Shown: positions 35,151 to 44,583 of the stretch, piece by piece
Layout: the number at the start of each line of letters is the position of its first letter
How positions within the stretch are numbered: the first letter of the stretch is position 1
Assembly: GCA_049697115.1 (NCBI GenBank)
Contig: JBAVVD010000035.1
Location: forward strand, 1-64,000
From: JBAVVD01 sp049697115
Lineage (GTDB): Bacteria > Acidobacteriota > Aminicenantia > Aminicenantales > UBA4085
Reading direction: 5' to 3'
DNA: 64,000 nucleotides
The notes under the pieces: generated by a model
Told to the model about the DNA's origin: nothing
Databases searched by the model: none
What the model saw: the letters and a program-made list of their open reading frames with translations, nothing else
Program-made: the position numbers and the translations under genes

Positions 35151-35795
35151 ATGAAATTTTTCCTGGATACAGCGAACCTGAATGAGATTAAAGAAGCGGC
35201 CGGCTGGGGGATTTTAGACGGGGTCACGACCAATCCTTCTCTGGTGGCCAAAGAGAATATGAATTTTGAAACGCTGGTCAAGAGCATCTGCAAAATCGTC
35301 CCTGGACCGGTCAGTGTGGAATGCGTGTCCGAAGATTATGAGGGCATCATTCAAGAAGCCGTAAAGCTCAGAAATCTTGCGGATAACATCGCCGTCAAAA
35401 TTCCGATTACTTTGAATGGCCTTCAGGCCACCAGATTTCTATCCAAAGAAAAGATCATGGTCAACACCACCTTGGTCTTCTCCGCCACCCAGGCCTTGCT
35501 CGCGGCTAAAGCCGGAGCCAGGTTCGTCAGCCCCTTCATCGGCCGCCTGGACGATATCTCCCATGAAGGAATGGATCTGATTGCGGACATTATGACCATT
35601 TTCGACAACTACGGCTTTGAAACGGAAGTCATCGTGGCCAGCATCCGCCATCCCCGCCATGTGGTTGAAGCGGCTCTGATCGGAGCGGATATCGCCACCA
35701 TTCCCTTCGCCGTCCTGGAAAAGCTGGTCAAGCATCCTCTGACGGATATCGGCATGGCCAGATTCTTGAAGGATTGGGGAAAGGTCAAGAAATAA
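35151..35795 (+). CDS. fsa: Fructose-6-phosphate aldolase / small transaldolase
   Basis: TIM-barrel aldolase of the TalC/FSA group. MKFFLDTANLNEIKEA, GVTTNPSLVAKE, and Lys83 in NIAVKIPIT (Schiff base) define it; INTTLVFSATQALLAAKAGA is seen in the variant VNTTLVFSATQALLA, followed by SPFIGRLDDI. The length, 214 residues, is that of FSA and short transaldolases. Whether it acts as an aldolase on fructose 6-phosphate or as a pentose-phosphate transaldolase cannot be decided here. A GGAGGAG site precedes the ATG. It lies in the same direction as and 24 bases before the carboxyltransferase gene. Confidence 0.88.
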   Translation: MKFFLDTANLNEIKEAAGWGILDGVTTNPSLVAKENMNFETLVKSICKIVPGPVSVECVSEDYEGIIQEAVKLRNLADNIAVKIPITLNGLQATRFLSKEKIMVNTTLVFSATQALLAAKAGARFVSPFIGRLDDISHEGMDLIADIMTIFDNYGFETEVIVASIRHPRHVVEAALIGADIATIPFAVLEKLVKHPLTDIGMARFLKDWGKVKK

Positions 35796-35818
35796 AAATA
35801 TAGGGGGAGCGGACACCC

Positions 35819-37369
35819 ATGACCATCGAGAAAAAAATCAACGATTTAAAACAAAAAGTCCAATCGGCTGAACTCGGTGGCGGCGAAGAGAGAATCAAAA
35901 AACAGCACAAGGCCGGAAAACTCACGGCCCGGGAGCGGATCCGTTTTCTCCTGGACGAGGGCTCTTTCCAGGAAATGGACAAACTGGTCGTTCATCACTG
36001 CACGGACTTCGAGATGGAGAAAAAGAGAATCTACGGGGACGGCGTTGTCTCGGGCCACGGCCGGATTGACGGCCGGACCGTATTTATCTTTGCCCAGGAT
36101 TTTACCGTGTTCGGCGGCTCTTTGAGTGAAGCCAATGCGGCCAAGATCGTTAAAATCATGGACCTGGCCATGAAAATGGGCGTTCCTGTCATCGGCCTGA
36201 ACGATTCGGGAGGAGCAAGGATCCAGGAAGGAGTGGCCAGCCTCGGCGGGTATGCCGATATCTTTCTGAGAAATGTCCTGGCATCGGGCGTTGTGCCTCA
36301 GATCTCGGCCGTTATGGGTCCCTGCGCGGGCGGCGCTGTCTATTCTCCGGCGATTACCGACTTCATCATCATGACCAAAGAAATCAGCAACATGTTCATC
36401 ACCGGACCTGAAGTCATTAAGGCCGTCACCCATGAAGAGGTGACCATGGAGGAGCTGGGTGGGGCCGAAACTCATAACACCCTGAGCGGGATGGCCCATT
36501 TTGCCGCGGAAAACGAAGAACATGCCCTGACATTGATCAGGGAGCTCCTTTCCTATATGCCCAATAACAATATGGAAGACCCGCCGGAGAAGGAAACTTC
36601 TGATCCCGAAGACAGGGCCGGCGAGGCCCTCAACCGGATCGTCCCTGATGACCCCAATCAGCCCTATGATATCCGGAGGATTATCAAAGAAGTCCTCGAT
36701 GACAATTATTTTCTGGAAGTGCAGGCCGAGTATGCCAGGAACATCGTCGTTGGCTTCGGGCGGCTCAGCGGAAAGTCCGTCGGCGTGGTGGCCAACCAGC
36801 CCGACCACCTGGCCGGCGCCCTGGATATCAATGCCTCGGATAAGGGAGCGCGCTTTGTCCGCTTCTGTGATGCGTTCAATATTCCCCTGATCACTTTTGA
36901 AGATGTCCCCGGCTTTCTGCCCGGCGTGGCCCAGGAACACGGCGGAATCATCCGCCACGGCGCCAAGCTGCTCTATGCTTTTGCCGAGGCCACTGTCCCG
37001 AAAATTACAGTGATCACACGCAAGGCATACGGCGGGGCCTACTGCGTTATGGCCTCCAAGCACATCCGTGCCGACATCAATTTTGCCTATCCCACGGCCG
37101 AGATTGCAGTTATGGGGCCGGAAGGAGCGGTAAAAATCGTCTACAAGCGGGAGCTCGACAGCGCCAAAGACCCGAAAAAGGTCCAGGAAGTCAAAGTTGA
37201 AGAATTTCGCGAGAAATTCGCCAGCCCCTATATTGCCTGCCAGAAGGGATATCTGGACGAGGTCATCGAGCCGAAATTCACGAGGCCCAAGCTCATTGCC
37301 GCCCTGCGGATGCTCGAGAATAAAAGAGACAAGAACCCGCCCAAAAAGCACGGCAACATTCCGCTGTAA
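35819..37369 (+). CDS. Acyl-CoA carboxylase carboxyltransferase subunit (PccB/MmdA-like)
   Basis: Carboxyltransferase that moves CO2 from carboxybiotin to propionyl-CoA or another acyl-CoA (or the reverse in methylmalonyl-CoA decarboxylase). The 516-residue protein has both crotonase-like halves: GKLTARERIRFLLDEGSF, FTVFGGSLSEANAAKI, LNDSGGARIQEGV and GPCAGGAVYSPAITDF; then GFGRLSGKSVGVVANQP, FVRFCDAFNIPLITFEDVPG, and RKAYGGAYCVM. Together with the biotin carboxylase and biotin carrier genes that follow it forms a complete carboxylase. The ATG follows GGGGGAG. A 106-base gap with a possible promoter separates it from the next gene. Confidence 0.9.
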   Translation: MTIEKKINDLKQKVQSAELGGGEERIKKQHKAGKLTARERIRFLLDEGSFQEMDKLVVHHCTDFEMEKKRIYGDGVVSGHGRIDGRTVFIFAQDFTVFGGSLSEANAAKIVKIMDLAMKMGVPVIGLNDSGGARIQEGVASLGGYADIFLRNVLASGVVPQISAVMGPCAGGAVYSPAITDFIIMTKEISNMFITGPEVIKAVTHEEVTMEELGGAETHNTLSGMAHFAAENEEHALTLIRELLSYMPNNNMEDPPEKETSDPEDRAGEALNRIVPDDPNQPYDIRRIIKEVLDDNYFLEVQAEYARNIVVGFGRLSGKSVGVVANQPDHLAGALDINASDKGARFVRFCDAFNIPLITFEDVPGFLPGVAQEHGGIIRHGAKLLYAFAEATVPKITVITRKAYGGAYCVMASKHIRADINFAYPTAEIAVMGPEGAVKIVYKRELDSAKDPKKVQEVKVEEFREKFASPYIACQKGYLDEVIEPKFTRPKLIAALRMLENKRDKNPPKKHGNIPL

Positions 37370-37415
37370 AGCCTGAGTTTTATTCCTCTCCTCGATTTTG
37401 AGTTGGACTTGATTA

Positions 37416-37444
37416 TTGACGTGCAAATTCGCTATTGTTATGAG
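37416..37444 (+). promoter_or_regulatory. Possible sigma-70 promoter before the biotin carboxylase gene
   Basis: TTGACG (37416-37421), 17-base spacer, TATGAG (37439-37444), 31 bases before the GTG start. The -35 has one mismatch and the -10 has two, so it is tentative; the upstream carboxyltransferase promoter may also read through. Confidence 0.35.
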
Positions 37445-37475
37445 ATAGCCGGATAATGGACAGAGTGAGCTGAAA

Positions 37476-38978
37476 GTGTTCAGGAAGATATTAATCGCCA
37501 ACAGGGGCGAGATCGCTGTCCGGGTCATCCGCGCCTGCCGGGAAATGGGCATCACTCCTGTGGCCGTCTACTCGGAAGTCGACCGGAGCGCCCTCCATGT
37601 CCGGCTGGCCGAGGAGGCCTATTGTATCGGAGAGGCCAGGCCTTCCGAAAGTTATCTCCACATTGAAAAGATGATCCGCGTGGCCAAACAGTGCGGTGCC
37701 GAGGCCATTCATCCGGGCTACGGATTCCTGGCCGAGAACGTCAAGCTTGTCCGCCGATGCGAAGAAGAAGGCATCGTGTTCATCGGTCCTCCCTCATACC
37801 CGATGGAGGTCATGGGGACAAAGACGACCTCCCGGCAGAAGATGCGGGACGCCGGCGTTCCGATCATTCCCGGCACGGTTGAGCCAGTCAGAGATAAGAA
37901 GACTCTTGTCGAGCAGGCCGAGAAAGTCGGTTTTCCCCTTCTCCTCAAAGCCTCGGCCGGCGGAGGGGGGAAAGGGCTGAGACTCGTCACGCGGAAAGCG
38001 GATCTTTTCTCCGCGTTCGAGCTGGCCCGTTCCGAATCCCTTTCCAGCTTTGACGATGCCTCGATCTACATCGAAAAATACATCGAAAAGCCCCACCACA
38101 TCGAAATACAAATCCTGGCCGACAACGACGGAAACTTCGTCTATCTGGGCGAACGCGAGTGTTCCATCCAGAGGCGGTACCAGAAGGTCATCGAGGAAAC
38201 GCCCTCGCCTTTTTTGGATGAGAAAACCCGCCGGAAAATGGGAGAGATCGCCGTCCAGGCGGCGGAGAGCATCGGCTACAGGAATGCCGGCACCGTCGAG
38301 TTTGTCGTGGACAAGGATAAAAATTTCTATTTCCTTGAAATGAACACCCGTCTCCAGGTGGAACATCCGATTACCGAGATGGTCACCGGCATCGACCTGG
38401 TCAAGTGCCAGATTGAAATTGCCGCCGGCCTACCGCTGAGCTTTCGCCAGGAGGATATTGAACCCCGGGGAGCGGCTATTGAGTGCCGGATTTATGCCGA
38501 AGATCCCGACAATGACTTCATGCCCACTCCGGGAAAAATCCTCCATCTCCATGCGCCTTCCGGAGGACTGGGTGTGCGGCGCGACACAGGAGTCTATGAG
38601 GGCTTTACGGTTCCTCTGGAATATGACCCCCTGCTTTCCAAGCTTATCACCTGGGGAAGGACGAGGGAGGAGGCCATCCAGCGCATGCTCCGGGCTCTCT
38701 CCGAATACCAGGTATACGGAATCAAAACCACTATCCCGTTCTTTAAGCGGATTCTCATCCATCCCGACTTTCAAGCAGGCCGGTACAACACTCATTTTAT
38801 CGCTGACCTGGGAAAGAAGAAGGAAAAGGAAGAGCCCGGATTGAAAGAAGTCGCCCTCATCGTGGCGGGAATTAAAAGCTATCGGGACAGCCGTGAGGCT
38901 CCCCGGCAAACCGGTTCCGTTAAGGGAAGCGGCTGGAAAATTCAGGGAAGAATCCAGAATTTCATGAACAGGCTTTAG
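37476..38978 (+). CDS. accC: Biotin carboxylase subunit
   Basis: ATP-grasp enzyme that carboxylates biotin on the carrier protein using bicarbonate. MFRKILIANRGEIAVRVIRACREMG opens the preATP fold; EAIHPGYGFLAEN, KASAGGGGKGLRLV (ATP loop), VYLGERECSIQRRYQK and EMNTRLQVEHPITE (catalytic Glu/Arg) follow. The C-terminal domain ends about residue 445 and an extra charged tail of about 50 residues follows (GSVKGSGWKIQGRIQ). The start is GTG at 37476. It precedes the carrier gene by one base, so the three subunits probably serve one propionyl- or acetyl-CoA carboxylase with the upstream carboxyltransferase. Confidence 0.92.
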   Translation: MFRKILIANRGEIAVRVIRACREMGITPVAVYSEVDRSALHVRLAEEAYCIGEARPSESYLHIEKMIRVAKQCGAEAIHPGYGFLAENVKLVRRCEEEGIVFIGPPSYPMEVMGTKTTSRQKMRDAGVPIIPGTVEPVRDKKTLVEQAEKVGFPLLLKASAGGGGKGLRLVTRKADLFSAFELARSESLSSFDDASIYIEKYIEKPHHIEIQILADNDGNFVYLGERECSIQRRYQKVIEETPSPFLDEKTRRKMGEIAVQAAESIGYRNAGTVEFVVDKDKNFYFLEMNTRLQVEHPITEMVTGIDLVKCQIEIAAGLPLSFRQEDIEPRGAAIECRIYAEDPDNDFMPTPGKILHLHAPSGGLGVRRDTGVYEGFTVPLEYDPLLSKLITWGRTREEAIQRMLRALSEYQVYGIKTTIPFFKRILIHPDFQAGRYNTHFIADLGKKKEKEEPGLKEVALIVAGIKSYRDSREAPRQTGSVKGSGWKIQGRIQNFMNRL

Positions 38979-38979
38979 G

Positions 38980-39471
38980 ATGAATCTTGTTTTCTGGCAC
39001 GGACAAAAAGAGGTCCGGCTGAATCTCGAGGAAAAAGACAGAAACGCTTTCCAGGTCTCTCTCGGGAAGAAAAAATACAATGTGACGGTTGAGTTTCTCA
39101 GCCCGAAAGAGCTCCTTCTCAACATGGATGGCAAGGTTTATAACATCATCATCAATGCCAACCTCCATTCGTATTCTGTTTTCGTGAATGAGCGGTTTTT
39201 TAACATCGAGAAGAAGTCCGCCCAGAGGATTCTCAAAGAGAAGAGAGGAACACTTCGGAAAAAAGCCATTCAAACATCCATGCCGGGAAGAATCGTCAGG
39301 ATTCTGGTCATGGAAGGGGAGCGCGTGGATAAAGGACAGGCTGTTCTGGTCCTGGAAGCGATGAAGATGCAGAATGAAATTAAATCTCCCCAGGCGGGGA
39401 AAGTCATTGAGCTGGGCCTCAAACCCGGCGACTATGTCGAAGCCGGAGCCGTCCTTTTTTCCGTGGAATAG
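38980..39471 (+). CDS. Biotin carboxyl carrier protein
   Basis: Biotinyl-domain protein carrying the CO2 group between the carboxylase and the carboxyltransferase. The biotin site is LEAMKMQNEI with Lys129 as the biotinylated residue, inside a lipoyl-like sandwich (MPGRIVRILVMEGERVDKGQ ... GDYVEAGAVLFSVE). Residues 1-90 form a separate N-terminal domain with KYNVTVEFLSPKELLL and KVYNIIINAN, like the linker/BT region of acyl-CoA carboxylases. One base follows the accC stop. The 163-residue length is typical of decarboxylase-type carrier subunits. Confidence 0.88.
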   Translation: MNLVFWHGQKEVRLNLEEKDRNAFQVSLGKKKYNVTVEFLSPKELLLNMDGKVYNIIINANLHSYSVFVNERFFNIEKKSAQRILKEKRGTLRKKAIQTSMPGRIVRILVMEGERVDKGQAVLVLEAMKMQNEIKSPQAGKVIELGLKPGDYVEAGAVLFSVE

Positions 39472-39535
39472 AGATCTTGAGTGCTATTTTCGGTGGACAC
39501 AATCCACATAATAGATTCCGATTCGCTTGATTATA

Positions 39536-40210
39536 ATGAAGGTGTCTCTAATAAGGAAGATAGAAATTCTCCTGATTTTATCCATCCTGGTCACGGGCCC
39601 TCTTCAGGGTCTAAACAAGATCACAATTTGTTGTGCGGGAGACAGTTTGATGCGCCCTGTGCCCCTGCATTTAAGGGAAATGGTCAGAAATTCAAAAACG
39701 CTTTTTTTTATCGAGAATTGGTCCCTCGGAGGTTTAAGCACCGAGTCGTATCAGGAGTTTTTCCGGCTGCACCAGGGGCGCTGGAAAAAAGTCAAGCCGG
39801 ATTTTATCCTCATTCAATTGGGCACCAATGATGTCACTCCGTTACTCCAGGGGAAGTATGATTTAGCCAAATTCAAGCAAAATTTGCAGACCATCGTCAA
39901 AAATTTTAAAAAATTCCAGTCGAGTCAGAAAAAACCTCCCAGAATTTTGATAGCTAGTATCCCCCTTCTTTCTGGAGGGGTCGCTGCGAAGGGAAAAAAT
40001 AGATTAGTCCGGAAATCCATAAATCCGGCCATCAAAAAAGTCGCACGCAAAGAAAATTTGAGCGTTGTCGACAATTGCTCAATTTTAATGAAAAAACCCG
40101 GATGGTACGAGATCGACGGAGCTCATCCGAATCCGAGGGGCGAAATCGCCCTGGCGAGAAATTGGCTCAACGGGATAAAAAAAGAACTCCGACTGCGACA
40201 TAGGCGATAA
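39536..40210 (+). CDS. SGNH/GDSL-type hydrolase
   Basis: Secreted or membrane-anchored esterase-like protein. An N-terminal hydrophobic helix (IEILLILSILVTGPLQGL) acts as signal or anchor. The SGNH blocks are visible: CCAGDSLM (block I, nucleophile Ser), WSLGGLST (Gly), QLGTNDV (Asn), and DGAHPNPRGE (Asp-x-x-His). ATG 39536 is chosen over the TTG three codons earlier; neither has a clear ribosome site. About 224 residues is usual. The substrate (acyl ester or O-acetylated sugar) is unknown. It stands alone between the biotin carrier and the kinase gene. Confidence 0.8.
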   Translation: MKVSLIRKIEILLILSILVTGPLQGLNKITICCAGDSLMRPVPLHLREMVRNSKTLFFIENWSLGGLSTESYQEFFRLHQGRWKKVKPDFILIQLGTNDVTPLLQGKYDLAKFKQNLQTIVKNFKKFQSSQKKPPRILIASIPLLSGGVAAKGKNRLVRKSINPAIKKVARKENLSVVDNCSILMKKPGWYEIDGAHPNPRGEIALARNWLNGIKKELRLRHRR

Positions 40211-40281
40211 ATTCCAGATAAATCATTTGACTATTCATCCAGTAAATATTAATTTATCTGGCATGCGGGGAAGGATGGGCT

Positions 40282-43200
40282 ATGAATTGTCCCAGATGTC
40301 ATGCTGAAAATCCTGCGGATACGCGCTTCTGCGGCAATTGCGGGACGCAACTCCAGATTTCCAGGGAAATTCCTTTTTCTCTGACTAAGACCATCCAGAC
40401 CCCCATCAGAGAATTGACCACTGGATCCCTATTCGCCGGACGCTACCAGGTCATCGAGGACCTGGGCAAAGGCGGGATGGGCAAAGTCTACAAGGTCTTC
40501 GATAAAGAAATTGAGGATAAAATCGCCCTCAAACTTCTCAAGCCTGAAATCGCCACGGATGAAGAGACCATCCAGCGCTTTCGCAACGAACTGAAGCTTG
40601 CCCGCAAAATTTCCCACAAAAATATCTGCCGCATGTATGATTTGGGACAGGCGGAAGGGACTTATTTTATCACCATGGAGTATGTTTCCGGAGAGGACCT
40701 GAAAAGTTTTATCCGAAGAGTCGGACAGCTCCCCGTGGGAAAGACGGTTTTTATCGGCAAGCAGCTCTGCGAAGGATTGGTTGAAGCTCACAGGCTTGGC
40801 GTTGTCCACCGCGACCTCAAGCCGCAGAATATCATGATTGACAGAGAAGGGAATACGCGGGTCATGGATTTCGGGATTGCCCGCTCGCTCAAGGCCAAGG
40901 GAATAACGGGCGGCGGAGTGATGATCGGAACGCCTGAGTACATGTCGCCTGAGCAGGTGGAGGGCAAAGAGGCAGACCATCGCGCAGACATCTATGCCTT
41001 CGGAGTCATCCTCTATGAGATGCTCACCGGAAGAGTGCCTTTCGAAGGGGATACACCTTTAAGCATCGCGGTCAAACAGAAGACAGAAGCTCCTCAAAAT
41101 CCCAGAGAGCTGAATCCGCAGATTCCCGACGACCTCAGCCGCATCATTCTTAAATGCATGGAAAAAGACAAGACAAAGCGTTACCAGAGTGCAGAAGAGC
41201 TGCTTTCTGACTTGGTCAAAATAGAAAAGGGGATTCCGACGACTGAGAGGACATTGCCGAAGATAAAATCAGCCACATCCAGGGAAATCACGGTCACTTT
41301 CAATATGAAGAAACTTTTTATTCCGGCCTCGGCAATTCTCGTTCTTGCTATCGCCGGCATTCTCATCTTGACTCTTCTTCCTAAAAAGAAGCTCATCCCG
41401 ACGGCACCGGGTGAGCCTTCGCTGGCCATCATGTATTTTGAAAACAACACCGGTGACCCGAGCCTTGACCATTGGCGGAAAGCGCTTTCGGACCTGTTGA
41501 TCACAGACCTCATGCAGTCAAAATACATTAAAGTCCTGAGCGGAGAGAACCTGTACAATATTCTCAAAGAGATTGACCTCCTTGAGGCCAAAAGCTATTC
41601 CCTGGAAAACTTGAAGGAGGTGGCAGACCGGGGCAGAGTGGAAAATATTCTCGTCGGGAAGTATGCTAGAGCTGGAGAGAATTTCAGGGTCGATGCCCTG
41701 CTTCAAAGAGCAGCGACGGGAGAGATTATAGGCTCGGAAAGGGTACAGGGAAAAGGCGAGGAAAGTTTTTTTACACTCGTCGATGAATTGACAAAAAAAA
41801 TTAAAGAGAACTTTAAGCTCACTCCTCAGGAGATCGCCAGCGACTTTGATAAGGAAATAGGAAAGATTACCACCTCTTCTCCTGAAGCCTATAAATATTA
41901 TGAGGAAGGGAGAAAATATCACAATATAGGAGATTATGAGCAGAGTATTCCATTCATGGAAAAAGCATTGGCTATCGACCCGGAATTTGCAATGGCTTTC
42001 CGGTCCCTGGCCATGAGCTACGGCAATCTCGGCCATCTCTCAGAAAAAAGAAAATACCTTCAGAAATCTCTGGAGTTGAGCGACCGGATATCGGAAAAAG
42101 AGCGCTATTACATCCAGGCAAATTTTTATGACTATTCAGAAAAGACCTATGACAAAGCGATCGACGCCTATCAGAAACTCATTTCGCTTTTTCCTGAAGA
42201 AGGGCCCTGGCATGTCAACTTCGGAACATTATATTCCAGCTTAGAAGAATGGGATCAAGCACTGGAGCAATTCAAAAAAGCCAGGAAAATGGAACCGGAC
42301 TCCTATCTCGTCTGTTTGAACATTGTGAATGTTTATCTTTCAAAAGGGCTCTACGACGAGGCCATCCAGGCGATGGAAGAGTATATTACAAATGTCTCGG
42401 ATATCGCTCTTTGTCATAATGGGATTGCCCTCTGCTATTTTTATCAGAAAAAATATGACCTGGCTCAAGCTGAGCTGGATAAGGCGTTTAAGCTCACACC
42501 CGGTTTTTATAGGAACTTCTCGCTCAAAGGTAATTTCTCCTATTTTAAAGAAGATTTTGCCGAAGCAGAAAAGCAGTATCAAAAGCTTCTGGAAATGGAA
42601 GAGGCAGACGCCCAATTGAGCGGGAGGTTGTGCTTAAGCGCTCTATACTTACTTCGGGGAAAGTTTGAAGAGGCCAAGAACCAGGCAAAACTTGGAGTCG
42701 AACTTGCTGAAAAGTCTGGCCAGGAAAGTTGGAGCTGCGTGTTTCTTCTAGACCTGGGCTACTTACATCTAAAATCAGATAAGCCCGAAGAAGCACTGAA
42801 AGAGTTCAGCAGGGCTGAGGAGATTTCTGTCAGAATTGAAGACTTATCCTATCAAAGGCAGGCGTTATACACGAAAGGAATGGCTTACCTTAAGTTGAAA
42901 TTAATCGACGAGGCCAAGCGGGCAGCTTCTCAGCTCAAAATCCTCATAGAAAATGGCATGAATAAAAAGGCCAAAAGATATGATCTTTTCCTGCAGGGCT
43001 TGATAGAGATTGAGACAAAAAATGTTCCAAAAGCCGTTAATTATTTTAAAGAAGCGATATCTTTATTGTCCTCAGAATGGGCCAATAGCCAGGAACATGC
43101 CTTATTCAGAGATTCTTTGGCCGCAGCCTATTATCAGGCCGGAAATCTTAAAAAAGCCCAGGAAGAATATGAGAAGATAATTTCACTCACCTATGGTAGG

Positions 43201-43377
43201 CATACGGCCGACGACATCTATGTCAGAAGTTTTTATATGCTGGGAAAGATTTTCGAGATGCAGGGCCAGAAAGCCAGAGCCCGCGAGAATTACCAGAAAT
43301 ATCTCGAACTCTGGAAAGATGCGGACCCGGGCTTTACCGAGATCGCCGACGCCAAAAAGCGTTTATCTGCCCTTTAA
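40282..43377 (+). CDS. Zinc-ribbon Ser/Thr protein kinase with TolB-N-like and TPR domains
   Basis: Transmembrane Hanks-type kinase of 1031 residues. Residues 1-22 form a C4 zinc ribbon (Cys3, 6, 17, 20). The kinase domain (about 54-315) has LGKGGMGKVYKV, Lys84 in IALKLL, HRDLKPQNIM with Asp178, DFGIA at 196-200, and GTPEYMSPEQ. A transmembrane helix is at about 345-367. The outer part starts with a TolB-N-like/adenylate-cyclase-associated segment (SLAIMYFENNTGDPSLDHW ... LLITDLMQSKYIKVLSG), then about ten TPR-like repeats to the C-terminus. All catalytic residues are present. Substrates are not known; no phosphatase gene is adjacent. Confidence 0.9.
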   Translation: MNCPRCHAENPADTRFCGNCGTQLQISREIPFSLTKTIQTPIRELTTGSLFAGRYQVIEDLGKGGMGKVYKVFDKEIEDKIALKLLKPEIATDEETIQRFRNELKLARKISHKNICRMYDLGQAEGTYFITMEYVSGEDLKSFIRRVGQLPVGKTVFIGKQLCEGLVEAHRLGVVHRDLKPQNIMIDREGNTRVMDFGIARSLKAKGITGGGVMIGTPEYMSPEQVEGKEADHRADIYAFGVILYEMLTGRVPFEGDTPLSIAVKQKTEAPQNPRELNPQIPDDLSRIILKCMEKDKTKRYQSAEELLSDLVKIEKGIPTTERTLPKIKSATSREITVTFNMKKLFIPASAILVLAIAGILILTLLPKKKLIPTAPGEPSLAIMYFENNTGDPSLDHWRKALSDLLITDLMQSKYIKVLSGENLYNILKEIDLLEAKSYSLENLKEVADRGRVENILVGKYARAGENFRVDALLQRAATGEIIGSERVQGKGEESFFTLVDELTKKIKENFKLTPQEIASDFDKEIGKITTSSPEAYKYYEEGRKYHNIGDYEQSIPFMEKALAIDPEFAMAFRSLAMSYGNLGHLSEKRKYLQKSLELSDRISEKERYYIQANFYDYSEKTYDKAIDAYQKLISLFPEEGPWHVNFGTLYSSLEEWDQALEQFKKARKMEPDSYLVCLNIVNVYLSKGLYDEAIQAMEEYITNVSDIALCHNGIALCYFYQKKYDLAQAELDKAFKLTPGFYRNFSLKGNFSYFKEDFAEAEKQYQKLLEMEEADAQLSGRLCLSALYLLRGKFEEAKNQAKLGVELAEKSGQESWSCVFLLDLGYLHLKSDKPEEALKEFSRAEEISVRIEDLSYQRQALYTKGMAYLKLKLIDEAKRAASQLKILIENGMNKKAKRYDLFLQGLIEIETKNVPKAVNYFKEAISLLSSEWANSQEHALFRDSLAAAYYQAGNLKKAQEEYEKIISLTYGRHTADDIYVRSFYMLGKIFEMQGQKARARENYQKYLELWKDADPGFTEIADAKKRLSAL

Positions 43378-43507
43378 TCCAAGTCATTTCCTTTTACACC
43401 GGACCCAAAACGCATTCCCGGTGACCTGGACTCTTAAACCAGATCTTCGAGCTTTTTATTAAAGTACCGTTTCTATTTTTCGGGCCAGAAGTGAGCTCCT
43501 TCTCTGC

Positions 43508-44377
43508 TTACTTTTTTATCCACTTGGCGATTTGCTCGGCCAGTTGATCGCGGACATTCTTGAAGGAATGGTCGTCTTGATAGATGATGGCTTGGAGGTT
43601 TTGGGCGCCCTCTTTTTTCAATATGCGGTACAAGGGCAGCAGGTGATTCTCGATCGGGATGTTGACATCATCAAGGCCGCCGATCAACAAGATGTCTCGG
43701 CCTGCAAGGTTCGGAGCGCTTTTCCTCAAATCATACCTGTCCGCCTGTTCAACCAGCTTTTTCAGCACGCCCCTTCCTTCGAAGCGCACCGGACCTTTCG
43801 GTGCCTTGTATTCATCGAACATCGAATTCACGATTTCGGCCATGGCCGGATTGCGCATATACTCCCTGGCGAATTCCCCATGGTCCGTGCCGGCGATGGA
43901 AATGATCCTTTTGACTTCCGGATGCTCGCCGGCGTAAGTGAGTCCCATGCCGCCTCCGTAGCTGTATCCCCCAAGGATGATCCTCCGGGAATCTATCTTG
44001 AATCGAGCGACAGTATCCTGCTGGTGAACATATTGCCAGGCCGTGTCGATATCCGTGAGCGTGGTATCGAGACCGAATTCCCCTTCGCTCTGATGCGTGC
44101 CGCTGTAGTTGAATGTGAAGGTGTTGATCCCGGCTTCGGATATCTTTTGACCGATCCCAAGGACATCCATGTTGTTTCCGGGAAAACCCTGCAACAAAAC
44201 GATAGTCGGTATCGGGCCATCGCCCTTTGCGGCATAAAACTTACCCTTGAGTATGACTCCACGATTGTTGAGCGTCACCTCGATCGGATTGGCCGCTTGA
44301 CCGTATGCGATCTGGACAAAAGCCAGAATGGCCAAGATGTAGCCAAATCTCAAAGACCATTTCTTTGCCTGGATCAT
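43508..44377 (-). CDS. Secreted alpha/beta hydrolase
   Basis: Alpha/beta-hydrolase fold protein with a signal peptide (FGYILAILAFVQIAYG). TIVLLQGFPGNNMDV supplies the oxyanion loop and GGYSYGGGMG the nucleophile elbow (Ser139). LIGGLDDVNIPIENH has the likely acidic residue, and DDHSFKNVRDQLAEQIAKW the catalytic His. At 289 residues it resembles dienelactone-hydrolase-like or prolyl-oligopeptidase-like esterases, but the substrate is unclear. It is convergent with the kinase gene and follows the aldehyde dehydrogenase in the same direction after a 206-base gap in which I see no feature. Confidence 0.82.
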   Translation of the reverse strand: MIQAKKWSLRFGYILAILAFVQIAYGQAANPIEVTLNNRGVILKGKFYAAKGDGPIPTIVLLQGFPGNNMDVLGIGQKISEAGINTFTFNYSGTHQSEGEFGLDTTLTDIDTAWQYVHQQDTVARFKIDSRRIILGGYSYGGGMGLTYAGEHPEVKRIISIAGTDHGEFAREYMRNPAMAEIVNSMFDEYKAPKGPVRFEGRGVLKKLVEQADRYDLRKSAPNLAGRDILLIGGLDDVNIPIENHLLPLYRILKKEGAQNLQAIIYQDDHSFKNVRDQLAEQIAKWIKK

Positions 44378-44583
44378 CTGACTTCTCCTCTTTCCACGGC
44401 GGTTGACTCCGGCTCTAGCAATGGAAGGAATCCAAGGAACACCCCAGACTGCCGAAGCTCACGCATTTAATTAAGAAATTGCTTTTCTGTTGCGCCGGCT
44501 GAATGAGTGTTCATGTGCCAATTTTATCTCGTCCTATTGTTCGGGATGATAAATCGCAGCGTGACATGAAAAATCCCGAATTA

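Noticed and set aside
35846..37555. Long open frame (569 codons) on the minus strand opposite the carboxyltransferase gene
   Set aside because: The plus strand encodes a full, motif-complete carboxyltransferase; the minus frame is open because of its codon bias and has no recognisable domain.
44378..44583. Possible small gene or RNA between the alpha/beta hydrolase and aldehyde dehydrogenase genes
   Set aside because: Frames here are antisense continuations of neighbouring genes without ribosome sites; no RNA structure was recognised.
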